Source of the DNA: Mumia sp. zg.B17
GTDB taxonomy: Bacteria; Actinomycetota; Actinomycetes; Propionibacteriales; Nocardioidaceae
Reading direction: 5' to 3'
Assembly (NCBI RefSeq): GCF_019550915.1
Contig: NZ_JAHWCI010000006.1
Coordinates: 496,001-560,000 of the forward strand
Length of the DNA stretch: 64,000 bases
Of the stretch, positions 8,594-17,601 are shown one piece after another. A model generated the notes under the pieces. It did no database searches and was not told where the DNA came from. It saw only the letters and a list, made by a program, of their open reading frames with translations. How positions within the stretch are numbered: position 1 is the first letter of the stretch; each line of letters opens with the position of its first letter. Position numbers and translations under genes: made by a program.

Positions 8594-9246
8594 CGCAGCG
8601 CACCGGAGGACGGCTGGGTGAGCGCCACGACGTCGTCGACCAGGCCCCGCGCCACCGGGAGTCGGGACAGGGCGACCGCCTTCGAGACCACCGGTGCGAG
8701 CCGATCCACGAGCGACCGTGTGCGCTGCTGCTCCGGCGACGGATCGACGACCCAATGGAGCGTCACACCGAGGTAGAGCAACCAGAGCAGGTCCGGGAGC
8801 CGGTCGCGTAGTCCGCTCGGCAGTCGCACCTTGGAGGTGGCGACCACGTGCTCCATGAGGTCGACCGCCATTGCCCTCGCATTCCCCGACTCCGCGGAGA
8901 ACGGGCTCGCCGACGACGAGGCGGGGAGCGCCTGCTGCACGAACGTGGTGCCGAAGCCGTGGTAGGGCGTCATCACGTCGAGGCCGGCGTGCAGGGCCGC
9001 GCGCAGGTTGTCCGCGAGCGGAGCCCTTTCGACGAGGCGCGGGAGCGCAACGTCACGGTGCTCGCGCTGGACGCTGACGTAGAGCTCGTGGACAAGCTCG
9101 TCCTTGCCCGAGAAGTAGTAGTAGGCGTTGCCGAGCGACAGCCCGGCCTCGTCCGCGATGCGGCGCATGGTCGTCGCCTGGTAGCCGTCCTCGCGGAACA
9201 GCCGTAGCGCGGCAGCGGTCAGCCGGTCGCGGGTGTCCTTGGCCAT
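8590..9246 (-). CDS. TetR-family transcriptional regulator
   Basis: A 218-residue repressor with an N-terminal TetR helix-turn-helix (RDRLTAAALRLFREDGYQAT, then MRRIADEAGLSLGNAYYYF, residues 5-45) and a divergent ligand-binding C-terminal domain that I cannot assign to a ligand. It is first in a two-gene coupled operon with a TIGR01777 epimerase. Two nearly identical palindromic sites overlap its predicted promoter, so strong autorepression is likely. The Shine-Dalgarno is weak. Confidence 0.92.
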   Translation of the reverse strand: MAKDTRDRLTAAALRLFREDGYQATTMRRIADEAGLSLGNAYYYFSGKDELVHELYVSVQREHRDVALPRLVERAPLADNLRAALHAGLDVMTPYHGFGTTFVQQALPASSSASPFSAESGNARAMAVDLMEHVVATSKVRLPSGLRDRLPDLLWLLYLGVTLHWVVDPSPEQQRTRSLVDRLAPVVSKAVALSRLPVARGLVDDVVALTQPSSGALR

Positions 9247-9267
9247 CAGAGTGCGCCGTCAGGAGAC

Positions 9268-9282
9268 TTGAACATGTTCGAA
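9268..9282. promoter_or_regulatory. TetR operator 1
   Basis: TTGAACATGTTCGAA contains the perfect 10-bp palindrome GAACATGTTC. Reading toward tetR, it begins at the -10 hexamer TAGATT (complement of 9281-9286), so bound repressor would block transcription start. Its reverse complement matches operator 2 at 14 of 15 positions. Confidence 0.75.
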
Positions 9283-9295
9283 TCTAGCATCAGCC

Positions 9296-9310
9296 TTCGA
9301 ACGTGTTCAA
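9296..9310. promoter_or_regulatory. TetR operator 2, overlapping the -35
   Basis: TTCGAACGTGTTCAA is the inverted copy of operator 1 with one mismatch, after a 13-bp spacer. On the minus strand it supplies TTGAAC as -35, 18 nt from the TAGATT -10. The two operators thus bracket the tetR promoter. Confidence 0.72.
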
Positions 9311-9323
9311 GAGTCGGCGCAGA

Positions 9324-9824
9324 TCAGCGCAACGGCCTCGCCATGACGATCCGTGGCCAAGGGCGGAAGTACGCCGACTCGGCGACATGACGCTCACGCA
9401 GACCCGCGCTCCACCGCGCCTCGGGCACCACCTCGAAGCCGAGGCGCCGGTAGTACGGCGCGTTCCACGGCACGTCGGCGAAGGTCGTCAACGTCAGCTC
9501 GGCGTGCCCGCCTGCGAGTGCCCACCCCGCGACCACGTCGACGAGCGCTGCACCGATCCCCTGTCGGCCGTACTCCGGGAGGACGGAGAGCTGCTCGAGG
9601 AAGGCCCGGCCGTCCAGCACGTCTGCGAGCGCGTACGCCACCGGCGCGCCGGCGTCCCCGACCTCGACCCACGCCGTGCCGCGACCGACCGCCGCGGCCA
9701 CCGTCTCGTACGGCGCGGGTTCACCGTCCGCGACCAGGTCCCGGCCGATCTCCCGGAACCGCTCGTCCGCCGCTCGCTCGATGTCTCTGAGGAGCTCGAC
9801 GTCGGCGAGCGTGGCGGCCCTCAC
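9324..9824 (-). CDS. GNAT-family N-acetyltransferase
   Basis: A 166-residue acetyltransferase that would transfer acetyl from acetyl-CoA to an amine; the substrate is unknown. The acetyl-CoA-binding motif A is visible in LEQLSVLPEYGRQGIGAALV (R/Q-x2-G-x-G/A near residues 85-94), followed by LTTFADVPWNAPYYRRLGFE, the typical beta5-alpha4 region. The GTG start lies 6 nt after the lepA stop on the same strand, so it probably rides on the lepA transcript. Confidence 0.87.
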   Translation of the reverse strand: MRAATLADVELLRDIERAADERFREIGRDLVADGEPAPYETVAAAVGRGTAWVEVGDAGAPVAYALADVLDGRAFLEQLSVLPEYGRQGIGAALVDVVAGWALAGGHAELTLTTFADVPWNAPYYRRLGFEVVPEARWSAGLRERHVAESAYFRPWPRIVMARPLR

Positions 9825-9830
9825 GGGAGG

Positions 9831-11705
9831 CTACTTCTTGCCCTTGTCACCCGAGTCGCCGGTGGAGAGCGCGGCCACGAACGCCTCCTGCGGCACCTCG
9901 ACGCGGCCGACCATCTTCATCCGCTTCTTGCCTTCCTTCTGCTTCTCGAGCAGCTTGCGCTTGCGGCTGATGTCACCGCCGTAGCACTTGGCGAGGACGT
10001 CCTTGCGGATCGCGCGGATGGTCTCGCGGGCGATGACCCGAGCACCGATCGCCGCCTGGATGGGCACCTCGAACTGCTGGCGCGGGATGAGCTCCTTGAG
10101 CTTCTGCGCGAGCGCGACGCCGTACGAGTAGGCGTTGTCGCGGTGCACGATGGCGCTGAAGGCGTCGACCGGGTCGCCCTGGAGCAGGATGTCGACCTTG
10201 ACCAGGTCGGCGGCCTGCTCGCCGGTCGCCTCGTAGTCGAGCGAGGCGTAGCCCTTGGTGCGGCTCTTGAGGTTGTCGAAGAAGTCGAAGACGATCTCTC
10301 CGAGCGGGACGGTGTAGCGGATCTCGACCCGGTCCGCCGAGAGGTAGTCCATCCCGAGGAGGGTGCCGCGTCGCGTCTGGCACAGCTCCATCACGGGTCC
10401 GATGTAGTCGGTCGGCGTCAGGACGGTCGCCCGCACCACCGGCTCGTAGACCTCGGAGATCTTGCCCGTCGGATACTCGCTCGGGTTGGTGACCCGGTGC
10501 TCGCTGCCGTCCTCCATGACGACCCGGTAGACCACGTTGGGAGTCGTCGAGATGAGGTCGAGGTTGAACTCGCGCTCGAGCCGCTCCCGCACGATCTCCA
10601 TGTGGAGCAGGCCGAGGAAACCGATGCGGAAGCCGAACCCGAGGGCTCCGGACGTCTCCGGCTCGTACTGCAGCGCGGCGTCGTTGAGCTGGAGCTTGTC
10701 GAGCGCGTCACGCAGCGTCGGGTAGTCGTCGCCGTCCATCGGGTAGAGGCCGGCGAAGACCATCGGGTTGGGGTGCCGGTAGCCGCCGAGCGCCTCGGTG
10801 GCCGGCTTCTGCGCCGAGGTCACGGTGTCGCCGACGCGGGACTGGCGCACCTCTTTCACCCCGGTGATGAGGTAGCCGACCTCCCCCACGCCGATCCGGT
10901 CGGCCTTGTTCGGCTCCGGCGAGATGACGCCGACCTCGAGCAGCTCGTGCACGGCACCGGTGGACATCATCTTGATCTTGTCGCGGTGCGACAGGTGGCC
11001 GTCGATCACCCGGATGTAGGTCACCACGCCGCGATAGGTGTCGTAGACGGAGTCGAAGATCATTGCGCGGGCCGACTCGTCGGGCTTCCCGACGGGCGCG
11101 GGGATCTGGTCGACGACCGCGTTGAGCACCGCCTCGACGCCGACCCCGGTCTTGGCCGAGACCCGCAGGACCTCGTCGGGCTCGCAGCCGACCAGGTGCG
11201 CCAGCTCCTCGGCGAACTTGTCCGGCTGCGCGCTCGGGAGGTCGATCTTGTTGAGCACGGGGATGACCGTCAGGTCCGCGTCGAGCGCGAGGTAGAGGTT
11301 GGCCAGCGTCTGGGCCTCGATGCCCTGCGCGGCGTCCACCAACAAGATGGCGCCTTCGCACGCCGCGAGGCTGCGACTGACCTCGTACGTGAAGTCGACG
11401 TGGCCGGGGGTGTCGATGAGGTTGAGGACGTACGTCGTCCCCGCGTCCTCACCGGTCGACTTGGTGAACGGCAGCCGTACGGCCTGGCTCTTGATCGTGA
11501 TGCCGCGCTCGCGCTCGATGTCCATCCGGTCGAGGTACTGCGCGCGCATCGCGCGACCGTCGACGACGCCCGTGTGCTGCAGCATCCGGTCGGCCAGCGT
11601 CGACTTGCCGTGGTCGATGTGGGCGATGATGCTGAAGTTGCGGAGGATCGCCGGATCGGTCGCCCCGGGAGCGGGCGCCGAGGAGGCAGGAGAGGTCTTG
11701 GCCAT
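9831..11705 (-). CDS. lepA: Elongation factor 4 (LepA), back-translocating GTPase
   Basis: LepA is a ribosome-associated GTPase paralogous to EF-G that acts on stalled or incorrectly translocated ribosomes and in 30S biogenesis. The 624-residue protein has G1 AHIDHGKST (residues 28-36), G2 RGITIKSQ, G3 DTPGHVDF, G4 NKID, EF-G-like domains II, III and V, and the LepA-specific C-terminus ([20 protein letters not shown]). ATG 11703-11705 is chosen because GGGAGG lies about 5 nt upstream. An in-frame extension to 12254 is unsupported and would run through the opposite yccF-like gene. Placement next to rpsT and hemW is classical. Confidence 0.97.
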   Translation of the reverse strand: MAKTSPASSAPAPGATDPAILRNFSIIAHIDHGKSTLADRMLQHTGVVDGRAMRAQYLDRMDIERERGITIKSQAVRLPFTKSTGEDAGTTYVLNLIDTPGHVDFTYEVSRSLAACEGAILLVDAAQGIEAQTLANLYLALDADLTVIPVLNKIDLPSAQPDKFAEELAHLVGCEPDEVLRVSAKTGVGVEAVLNAVVDQIPAPVGKPDESARAMIFDSVYDTYRGVVTYIRVIDGHLSHRDKIKMMSTGAVHELLEVGVISPEPNKADRIGVGEVGYLITGVKEVRQSRVGDTVTSAQKPATEALGGYRHPNPMVFAGLYPMDGDDYPTLRDALDKLQLNDAALQYEPETSGALGFGFRIGFLGLLHMEIVRERLEREFNLDLISTTPNVVYRVVMEDGSEHRVTNPSEYPTGKISEVYEPVVRATVLTPTDYIGPVMELCQTRRGTLLGMDYLSADRVEIRYTVPLGEIVFDFFDNLKSRTKGYASLDYEATGEQAADLVKVDILLQGDPVDAFSAIVHRDNAYSYGVALAQKLKELIPRQQFEVPIQAAIGARVIARETIRAIRKDVLAKCYGGDISRKRKLLEKQKEGKKRMKMVGRVEVPQEAFVAALSTGDSGDKGKK

Positions 11706-11786
11706 GGTGCCTCCCATCCTCCCATGACGGCCCCAGGTTCCCGAATGCATGAGGGCACAGGTCGTACGTCGCCACGCAATGCGCCT

Positions 11787-11792
11787 TACAGT
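11787..11792 (+). promoter_or_regulatory. Putative -10 hexamer of leaderless yccF-like gene
   Basis: TACAGT, 6 nt before GTG 11799. No Shine-Dalgarno is visible. Confidence 0.45.
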
Positions 11793-11798
11793 TCGAGC

Positions 11799-12173
11799 GT
11801 GAACGTGATCCTCAACGTCATCTGGCTCCTGCTCAGCGGGATCTGGCTCGCGATCGGCTACACGCTCGCCGGTGTCCTGCTCTGCATCACGATCATCGGC
11901 ATCCCCTGGGGGATCGCGTCGTTCCGCATCGCCTCCTACGCGCTGTGGCCCTTCGGGCGCACCATCGAGCCGAACCCGTCCGCCGGGGTGGCGTCGATGA
12001 TCGGCAACGTGATCTGGATCGTCCTGGCCGGAGTCTGGCTCGCGATCGCCCACCTGGTCAGCGGGATCGCCCTCTGCCTCACCATCATCGGCATCCCGCT
12101 CGGTCTCGCGAACTTCAAGATGATCCCGATCTCGCTGATGCCGCTGGGCTACCGGATCGTGCCGGTGCGCTGA
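11799..12173 (+). CDS. YccF domain-containing inner-membrane protein
   Basis: A 124-residue membrane protein made of two tandem YccF-type repeats. The first contains [20 protein letters not shown], then [23 protein letters not shown] in shorter pieces. The second repeats [16 protein letters not shown] and [16 protein letters not shown]. Four hydrophobic helices are expected. The family has no firm function. GTG 11799 gives the canonical start VNVILNVIW and stands 6 nt after a TACAGT hexamer. The gene is divergent from lepA. Confidence 0.88.
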   Translation: MNVILNVIWLLLSGIWLAIGYTLAGVLLCITIIGIPWGIASFRIASYALWPFGRTIEPNPSAGVASMIGNVIWIVLAGVWLAIAHLVSGIALCLTIIGIPLGLANFKMIPISLMPLGYRIVPVR

Positions 12174-12274
12174 CGCCCCGGGCTTTTCTCGCCCCGGCGG
12201 CGGCCGCGGTGGCCTGACGGCCGGGACCAGGCCGGGTACGTTGAGCGCCACCATCCCCCAGAGAAAGGACTGTC

Positions 12275-12499
12275 GTGGTCATCGGACTCGGCATCGTTCT
12301 CATCGTCCTCGGCCTGATCTTCGCCCTGGACGTCATCAACATCGACACGACCGTGGTGGACACGGGGACGCTCGGCTGGATCCTGCTCCTCGCGGGCGTC
12401 GCCGCCATCGTCGTCTCGCTGATCGTCAACCACCAGCGCACGCGCTCGACGCACGTGGTCGAGGAGCGCCGCGACGGCGGTTATCCGCCGCCGCGCTAG
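12275..12499 (+). CDS. Small DUF6458-like membrane protein
   Basis: A 74-residue protein with two hydrophobic helices (about residues 2-20, [17 protein letters not shown], and 33-51, [18 protein letters not shown]) and a charged C-terminal tail. The pattern matches my recollection of the actinobacterial DUF6458 family, whose function is unknown. GTG 12275 is preceded by AAAGGAC with good spacing. Confidence 0.7.
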   Translation: MVIGLGIVLIVLGLIFALDVINIDTTVVDTGTLGWILLLAGVAAIVVSLIVNHQRTRSTHVVEERRDGGYPPPR

Positions 12500-12613
12500 T
12501 ACGGAGGCGACCCGACGCGGCCCTCGTCCACTGCACGCGTGCGGTGGCCGGGGGCCGCTGGCTTCGGCCATCCCGGCTCGTCGTCGGACGGCTCCCGGCA
12601 GGATCGAGGCGCG

Positions 12614-12642
12614 TTTTGGCCGACCGGTCTGCCGCTGATACA
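12614..12642 (+). promoter_or_regulatory. Possible rpsT promoter
   Basis: TTTTGG (12614-12619) and GATACA (12637-12642) are separated by 17 nt and lie about 70 nt upstream of rpsT in a 211-nt gap. Neither hexamer is a close match, so this is tentative. Confidence 0.35.
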
Positions 12643-12710
12643 GTGGGTGGTCGCGTGTCCGTGTCCGCGCGCGCACCCATCCACTTCGACAGAACAACGA
12701 GGCTTGCCCC

Positions 12711-12971
12711 GTGGCAAACATCAAGTCGCAGATCAAGCGCAACCGGCAGAACGAGCGTGCGCGTGAGCGCAACAAGGCCGTGCGCTCGGAGCTGAAGACC
12801 GTCGTCCGCCGGTTCACCGACGCCATCGACGCCGGCAACACCGACGAGGCGCAGCAGCTCGCGAGGGCAGCGACCCGCAAGCTCGACAAGGCTGCGTCCA
12901 AGGGCGTCATCCACAAGAACCAGGCGGCTAACCGCAAGTCGTCCATCGCGAAGAAGTCAGCAGCGCTCTGA
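12711..12971 (+). CDS. rpsT: 30S ribosomal protein S20
   Basis: S20 is a primary 16S rRNA-binding protein of the small subunit. The 86-residue product starts [20 protein letters not shown] and has the expected basic helical composition and length (SAIDAG-like and [18 protein letters not shown] segments). The start is GTG at 12711 with ACGAGG about 8 nt upstream. A strong terminator follows, so it is probably monocistronic. It is divergent from lepA and convergent with holA, the usual actinobacterial order. Confidence 0.97.
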   Translation: MANIKSQIKRNRQNERARERNKAVRSELKTVVRRFTDAIDAGNTDEAQQLARAATRKLDKAASKGVIHKNQAANRKSSIAKKSAAL

Positions 12972-12991
12972 GCGCCTGACCTCACCGACGC

Positions 12992-13020
12992 AACGGCACC
13001 TCCCGGCGGGGGGTGCCGTT
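12992..13020. terminator. Intrinsic terminator between rpsT and holA
   Basis: AACGGCACC (12992-13000) pairs with GGTGCCGTT (13012-13020), and the inner TCCC pairs with GGGG around a GGC loop, giving a stem of about 13 bp. It sits 20 nt after the rpsT stop and before the holA stop, so it can serve both directions. Confidence 0.85.
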
Positions 13021-13045
13021 CGTGCGTCCGGGCGAGATCGCGCCG

Positions 13046-14026
13046 TCACTGGACGCGCGAGGCGGCGACGGTGAGGACCATCCGCTCCAGCGCGTAGTGC
13101 GGGTCTGACGCTCCCTTGACGTCGAGGTCTGCTCGGGCGACGGCGCCGATGGCCGTCGTGAGCCCTGCGGTGTCCCACCCCCGCAGCTGCGCACGCAGCC
13201 GCTTGAGCCGGAACGGCGGCGCACCGACCTCGCGCGCCAGCTCGGCCTCACGGAGGCCCTTGCTCGACGCCACGCCGTAACGGGCGAGCGAACGGAGCCC
13301 TGTCGCGAACGCCGAGGTGATGAGCACGGGGGCCACGTTGTTGTTGAGGGCCCACCTCAGCTGTTCGAGCGCGCGAGCCGTCTCACCGTCGATCGCCGCG
13401 TCGGCGATGTCGAAGCCCTTCACCTCCGCGCGTCCACCGAAGTATTGACGGACGAGCTCGAGGGAGATCGGTGCGCGCTTGCCGTCGGCACCGGTCGCGG
13501 CGTCGACGAGCTGGTCGGCGGCCGCGGCGAGGGAGCGAAGGTCGTGCCCCACCGCGTCGACCAGGTAGCCCGCCGCCTCCTCGGAGATGGAGGCGCCGAG
13601 GTGACGGACCTCTGCGGCGACCCAGCGCGAGACCTCCCAGGGCTTGGGTGCCGTGGTCGTGACCTCCTTGACGGCCGCGAGCTTGCGGAGCTTGTCGAGG
13701 ACGCCCTTGCCCTTCTGGCCCCCGCCGTGGGTGAGCACGACCGCGACGTCGGGCGCCGGCGCTGCGGCGTAGGCGAGCAGCTCGTCGGCCGCGGTCGCGT
13801 CGAGGCTCTCGATCCCGCGTACGACGACCGCGCTGTGGGAGGAGAACAACGATGGACTGGTGAGCGCGGCCAGCTCGCCCTGCCCGATCGTCGAGCCCTC
13901 GACGTCGGAGACCGACACCTCGGGGTCTTCGTCGTGGAGCTGAGCGAGAGCACGTCTCATCGAGCGGTCGGTGAGGAACTCGACACCGCCGGTGACGAGG
14001 AGCACGGTGCTGAACAAGGACGCCAT
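13046..14026 (-). CDS. holA: DNA polymerase III subunit delta
   Basis: HolA opens the beta sliding clamp as part of the clamp-loader complex. The 326-residue protein follows the actinobacterial HolA pattern: an early LLVTGGVEFLTDR segment, the region SLFSSHSAVVVRGIE, then GKGVLDKLRKLAA and KPWEVSRWVAAEVRHLG, SISEEAAGYLVDAVGHDLRS, and a helical C-terminal clamp-loader collar. It is downstream of comEC on the same strand (43-nt gap), the standard arrangement in this phylum. Confidence 0.95.
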   Translation of the reverse strand: MASLFSTVLLVTGGVEFLTDRSMRRALAQLHDEDPEVSVSDVEGSTIGQGELAALTSPSLFSSHSAVVVRGIESLDATAADELLAYAAAPAPDVAVVLTHGGGQKGKGVLDKLRKLAAVKEVTTTAPKPWEVSRWVAAEVRHLGASISEEAAGYLVDAVGHDLRSLAAAADQLVDAATGADGKRAPISLELVRQYFGGRAEVKGFDIADAAIDGETARALEQLRWALNNNVAPVLITSAFATGLRSLARYGVASSKGLREAELAREVGAPPFRLKRLRAQLRGWDTAGLTTAIGAVARADLDVKGASDPHYALERMVLTVAASRVQ

Positions 14027-14069
14027 CGCCGCTCAGCATGCCACGTCGCGAGGACACCGCCGACGACGG

Positions 14070-16439
14070 TCAGCGAACGACACCGGACACCTGGCCGTCG
14101 CGTACGACGACCGCGACGTCACGACCCGGATCGGTACGCAAGATCGTGGCCCCGGCGTCTCGGAGGTGCTGCAACGTCTCCGGTGCCGGATGGCCGTGGG
14201 TGTTGCCCTCCCCCGCGCTGACCGTCGCCCAGCGCGCACCGAGCCCGGTCAGCCACGCCACCTCTTGGTGCGCGCTGCCGTGGTGCGGAACCTTGAGGAC
14301 GTCGACCTGGAGTGTGGGGTAGGCCGCGGCGAGAGCCCGCTGCGCGGGGGGCTCCACGTCCCCGGTCAGCAGGACCCGGACGTCCGAGGTCTCCGCGAGC
14401 AGGACGAGGCTCGCGTCGTTGGCGGTGTCCTCGGTCACCGCCGCGGGGGCGACGCCAGAAGGCCCGGGGCGGGCAAGAGGCCCGAGAACGGTCAGCGTGA
14501 CCTCGCCTGCGCGCCAACGGTCTCCGGCCGTCAGCTCACGCACGGGCGCGTCCGTGACGTCGGGGCGGCTCGGACCGGCGCCGATCCAGGCGAGCGAGCG
14601 GCGACGCGTCACGCCGGGCAGGCCGTCGACATGGTCGGCGTGGTCGTGCGTCACGAGCATCGCGGGCACGTTGCGTACGCCGAGGTCGCGGAGACAGCGG
14701 TCGACCGAGCGCGCGTCGGGGCCGGCGTCGACGACGACCGCTGAGCCGGGACCGACCTTCAGGACCGTGGCGTCCCCTTGCCCCACGTCGCAGGCCACCA
14801 TCACCCACCCGCGAGGGGGCCAGCCCGGGCGAAGGGGGGCGACGGTGACCGCCGTGACAGCGGCCAGGACCAGGCCGGTGAGAACGGGTCGTCGCAGGAG
14901 ACGGTGGCCGGTCACGGCGATGGCGGCACTGACGACCACCAGCGCGCTCACCGCCACCGGCCCGTCACCGACGGTCGCGGCGGCACCGGGGAGGTCAGCC
15001 GCACGACGACCCACCAGGACGATCCAGCCGGCGGGGAGCGCGGTCACCAGGCCCACCGCAGCACCCGAGGGCGCCCACACGAGCCCGAGCAACCCACCCG
15101 AGAGACCCAGCACGGTCGCGGGTCCGACGGCGGGTGCGGCGAGGAGGTTGGCGACGACGGCCACGACCGAGACCTCCCCGGACAGCGCGGCGACGGGTGC
15201 GGTGCAGGCGAGCTGCGCGGCGGCCGGCACCGCCACCGCCTCGGCGAGCCAGCGCGGCATCCACCGGGCCAGGGCATCGCGCCAGACAGGCGCGAGCAGG
15301 AGGATGCCGCCGGTCGCGACCGCCGAGAGCAGGAATCCGGCCGACGTCGCCAGCCAGGGGTCGAGAACCACCACGGCGACGACGGCCCAGGCGAGGCAGC
15401 GGGCACCACGCCTGCGTCCGCCGGTGCTCAGCCCAGCGACCCCGACCAAACCCATGATCGCGGCGCGGACGACCGACGGCTCCGGACGCGCCAGCAGCAC
15501 GTACGCGACCGTGGCGAGCACGGCGAGCACTACCCGGCTCCCCGGGCCTGCACCGAGGGGTCGTGCGAGGGCGAGCAGGAACCCGACCAGCAAGGTCAGG
15601 TTGGTGCCCGAGACGGCGAGGAGATGGGTGAGTCCGCTGGTCTGGAACGCCGCCCTCAGGTCGTCGGGCAGAGCGTGGTCGTCGCCGTGCACGAGCGCCG
15701 GGACCAGCGCCGACACGTCGTGCCCCCGGGATGCGACCGACGCACTCACCGCCGCGCGTGCGGATCCGGCAGCGTCCCACCACCACGCGGGGTCGCCCCC
15801 GGGACGAGGACGCACGCTCGTCGCGGACAGCGTGGCGGCGTGGGCGGAGTCGTCGGCCGGACGCGTGCGGCCGACGACCTCGACCTCCTCGCCGACCCCG
15901 ATGATGGGTGGGTCTCCGCGCACCCACACCGTCACTGGCGCGCGCAGGGTGACCGCCCGGCCCCGTGCCTCAGCCCGCACCAGCGTCGCCGCGAACACCG
16001 TGGCCGAGCCGAAGGTGCCGCGGACCACCCGAGGGTCCGTCGTCACCCGCGCGACAGCGCGGACCGTCGCTCCGTCCTGAGCGAGCTCGGCGACGAACGA
16101 CCGCCGGTGGGACTCCGCCCGGACCGACCCCAGCACCACGGAGGTGAGGAGCAGCACCAGCGTGAGCCCGACCCACGCCGAGCGCCGGCGCAACGGCGTG
16201 AGCACCCGGGACAGCACGAGACACACGAGAACGGCCGCCGTGGTGACGGAGACGGCGGTGACCAGCTCGAGCCGCGTCGCCACCACCGCACCGGACCACG
16301 CACCCAGAGCGGGCCCGAGCATCCGCAGGTCGACCTCGTCGTCACGGTCGACCGCGACAGCGGCACGGGGCCGAGGTGCAGGCGCACGCGGCGACCGGTG
16401 AGGGTCGCCCGTCCCGGGGTGGGGCGTACGAGTCGACAC
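14070..16439 (-). CDS. comEC: ComEC/Rec2 family DNA-uptake channel protein
   Basis: ComEC forms the membrane channel for single-stranded DNA in natural transformation. The 789-residue protein has an N-terminal OB-like domain after the first helices, a long multi-helix competence domain in the middle (about residues 230-530), and a C-terminal metallo-beta-lactamase domain with DVGQGDA, THDHADH (residues 597-603), LLTGDVE and VPHHGS. The full domain set suggests an intact gene. The GTG start is 5 nt after the comEA stop, so the genes are coupled. Confidence 0.95.
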   Translation of the reverse strand: MSTRTPHPGTGDPHRSPRAPAPRPRAAVAVDRDDEVDLRMLGPALGAWSGAVVATRLELVTAVSVTTAAVLVCLVLSRVLTPLRRRSAWVGLTLVLLLTSVVLGSVRAESHRRSFVAELAQDGATVRAVARVTTDPRVVRGTFGSATVFAATLVRAEARGRAVTLRAPVTVWVRGDPPIIGVGEEVEVVGRTRPADDSAHAATLSATSVRPRPGGDPAWWWDAAGSARAAVSASVASRGHDVSALVPALVHGDDHALPDDLRAAFQTSGLTHLLAVSGTNLTLLVGFLLALARPLGAGPGSRVVLAVLATVAYVLLARPEPSVVRAAIMGLVGVAGLSTGGRRRGARCLAWAVVAVVVLDPWLATSAGFLLSAVATGGILLLAPVWRDALARWMPRWLAEAVAVPAAAQLACTAPVAALSGEVSVVAVVANLLAAPAVGPATVLGLSGGLLGLVWAPSGAAVGLVTALPAGWIVLVGRRAADLPGAAATVGDGPVAVSALVVVSAAIAVTGHRLLRRPVLTGLVLAAVTAVTVAPLRPGWPPRGWVMVACDVGQGDATVLKVGPGSAVVVDAGPDARSVDRCLRDLGVRNVPAMLVTHDHADHVDGLPGVTRRRSLAWIGAGPSRPDVTDAPVRELTAGDRWRAGEVTLTVLGPLARPGPSGVAPAAVTEDTANDASLVLLAETSDVRVLLTGDVEPPAQRALAAAYPTLQVDVLKVPHHGSAHQEVAWLTGLGARWATVSAGEGNTHGHPAPETLQHLRDAGATILRTDPGRDVAVVVRDGQVSGVVR

Positions 16440-16444
16440 CGTGC

Positions 16445-17512
16445 TCAGACGGTGACGAGGTCGCGCAACCGCGCCAAGGTGGCGTCACCGATCCCCCGGA
16501 CCTCGAGGAGCTCCTCGACCGCGGTGAACCGTCCGTGCTCCGTCCGCCAGTCGAGGATCGCCTGCGCGGTCACCGGGCCGACCTGCGGCAGCGTGTCGAG
16601 CTGCTCGAGCGTCGCGGTGTTGAGGTTGACGACCCCGCCAGGGCCTGACGGACCTCCGCCTGGCGCCGTCTGAGGAGCCGGCGCGGGAAGGCCGGTGACG
16701 GCCGGGAGCCCGACCACGACCTGCTCGCCGTCGACGAGCACGCGCGCCAGGTTGACCGACGACAGGTCGGCGCCGCGCCGCGAGCCGCCTGCCGCCGTGA
16801 TCGCGTCGGCGACGCGCGAGCCGGACGGCAGCGTCACGATGCCGGGCCGCCGGACGCGCCCGGTGACGTCGACGACGACCTGCGCCGGCGCGGTCGCGCC
16901 GGGCACTGCGGCGCCGGCAGCCGGCTGTCCGTCCGCCTGGGGCACCGCGACGTCCGAAGGGCTCCCGGACGCCCCTGGCGCGACCGGCTCGGCGACGACC
17001 GCCTGCGGCTGCGCGCGCAGCACCCACCAGATCACCGCCCCGGCCGCAAGGAGCACGACCACGATCGCGACTCCGACGTGACGAGGCGTCACCCCGTCGC
17101 CGAGCACGCTCAGGCGAGGAAGGGGTGGTCGACTGCCCTCGACCGGTGACTGCCCGGTCGCTCGCACCGTGCCCGAGCGGTGACGCCCCCACCCCCTCTC
17201 GTCGAGCTCGGTCGAGTCACTGGACAGTCCGCGCGATCTGCGCGACGACCCGGTCGCCGGACCCGGGATCCGGGTCGCCGGAAGCATCCCGGTCGGCCAG
17301 AGCTCGTCCAGACCGTCGCCTGCCGCGTCCGCACCCACCTCGTCGAACTGGTCATCGAGCTGGTCACCGAACCGGTCACCGAGCGGATCGCCGGCGGTCG
17401 CGGCGGTGGAAGGGGCGTCCCACGCGCCCCCGCGATGGTCGAGCTCGCGCGCCAGCAGCTCGAGGCGCCGCCTCGCCGCCTCGCTCGCTCTGTCTGCTCC
17501 CCGTCGCTCCAC
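16445..17512 (-). CDS. comEA: ComEA family DNA-binding protein with long N-terminal extension
   Basis: ComEA binds incoming double-stranded DNA. The 355-residue product has, in order: a long hydrophilic N-terminal region rich in Asp, Gly and Arg (about 1-145), one membrane helix (HVGVAIVVVLLAAGAVIWWVL), an SLBB-type domain (VVVDVTGRVRRPGIVTLPSG, then ADAITAAGG), and a C-terminal helix-hairpin-helix pair (VNLNTATLEQLDTLPQVGPV, VEELLEVRGIGDATL). The start is GTG 17510-17512; a TAGCGT hexamer ends 7 nt upstream on the minus strand, fitting a leaderless transcript. The extension is much longer than in Bacillus ComEA but is common in actinobacteria. Confidence 0.92.
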   Translation of the reverse strand: MERRGADRASEAARRRLELLARELDHRGGAWDAPSTAATAGDPLGDRFGDQLDDQFDEVGADAAGDGLDELWPTGMLPATRIPGPATGSSRRSRGLSSDSTELDERGWGRHRSGTVRATGQSPVEGSRPPLPRLSVLGDGVTPRHVGVAIVVVLLAAGAVIWWVLRAQPQAVVAEPVAPGASGSPSDVAVPQADGQPAAGAAVPGATAPAQVVVDVTGRVRRPGIVTLPSGSRVADAITAAGGSRRGADLSSVNLARVLVDGEQVVVGLPAVTGLPAPAPQTAPGGGPSGPGGVVNLNTATLEQLDTLPQVGPVTAQAILDWRTEHGRFTAVEELLEVRGIGDATLARLRDLVTV

Positions 17513-17519
17513 ACGACAG

Positions 17520-17525
17520 ACGCTA
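17520..17525 (-). promoter_or_regulatory. Putative -10 hexamer of leaderless comEA
   Basis: Minus-strand TAGCGT, 7 nt before the GTG start at 17512. Confidence 0.5.
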
Positions 17526-17601
17526 GAGCGGCGGACCGTTGCCGCGCCGTCTCCGACCGCTCACCTGTGGACAAGCAGCACGGACATCAGCCTGGGGGCG
17601 C

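Noticed and set aside
8594-8755. N-terminal extension of the TIGR01777 epimerase
   Set aside because: Lies inside tetR and would place 54 unrelated residues before the nucleotide-binding loop.
9303-12173. Very long plus-strand open frame (over 900 codons) opposite lepA
   Set aside because: Only its last 124 codons (yccF-like) resemble a protein. The rest is the mirror of lepA, whose GTPase motifs are unmistakable. Long antisense frames are expected at this GC content.
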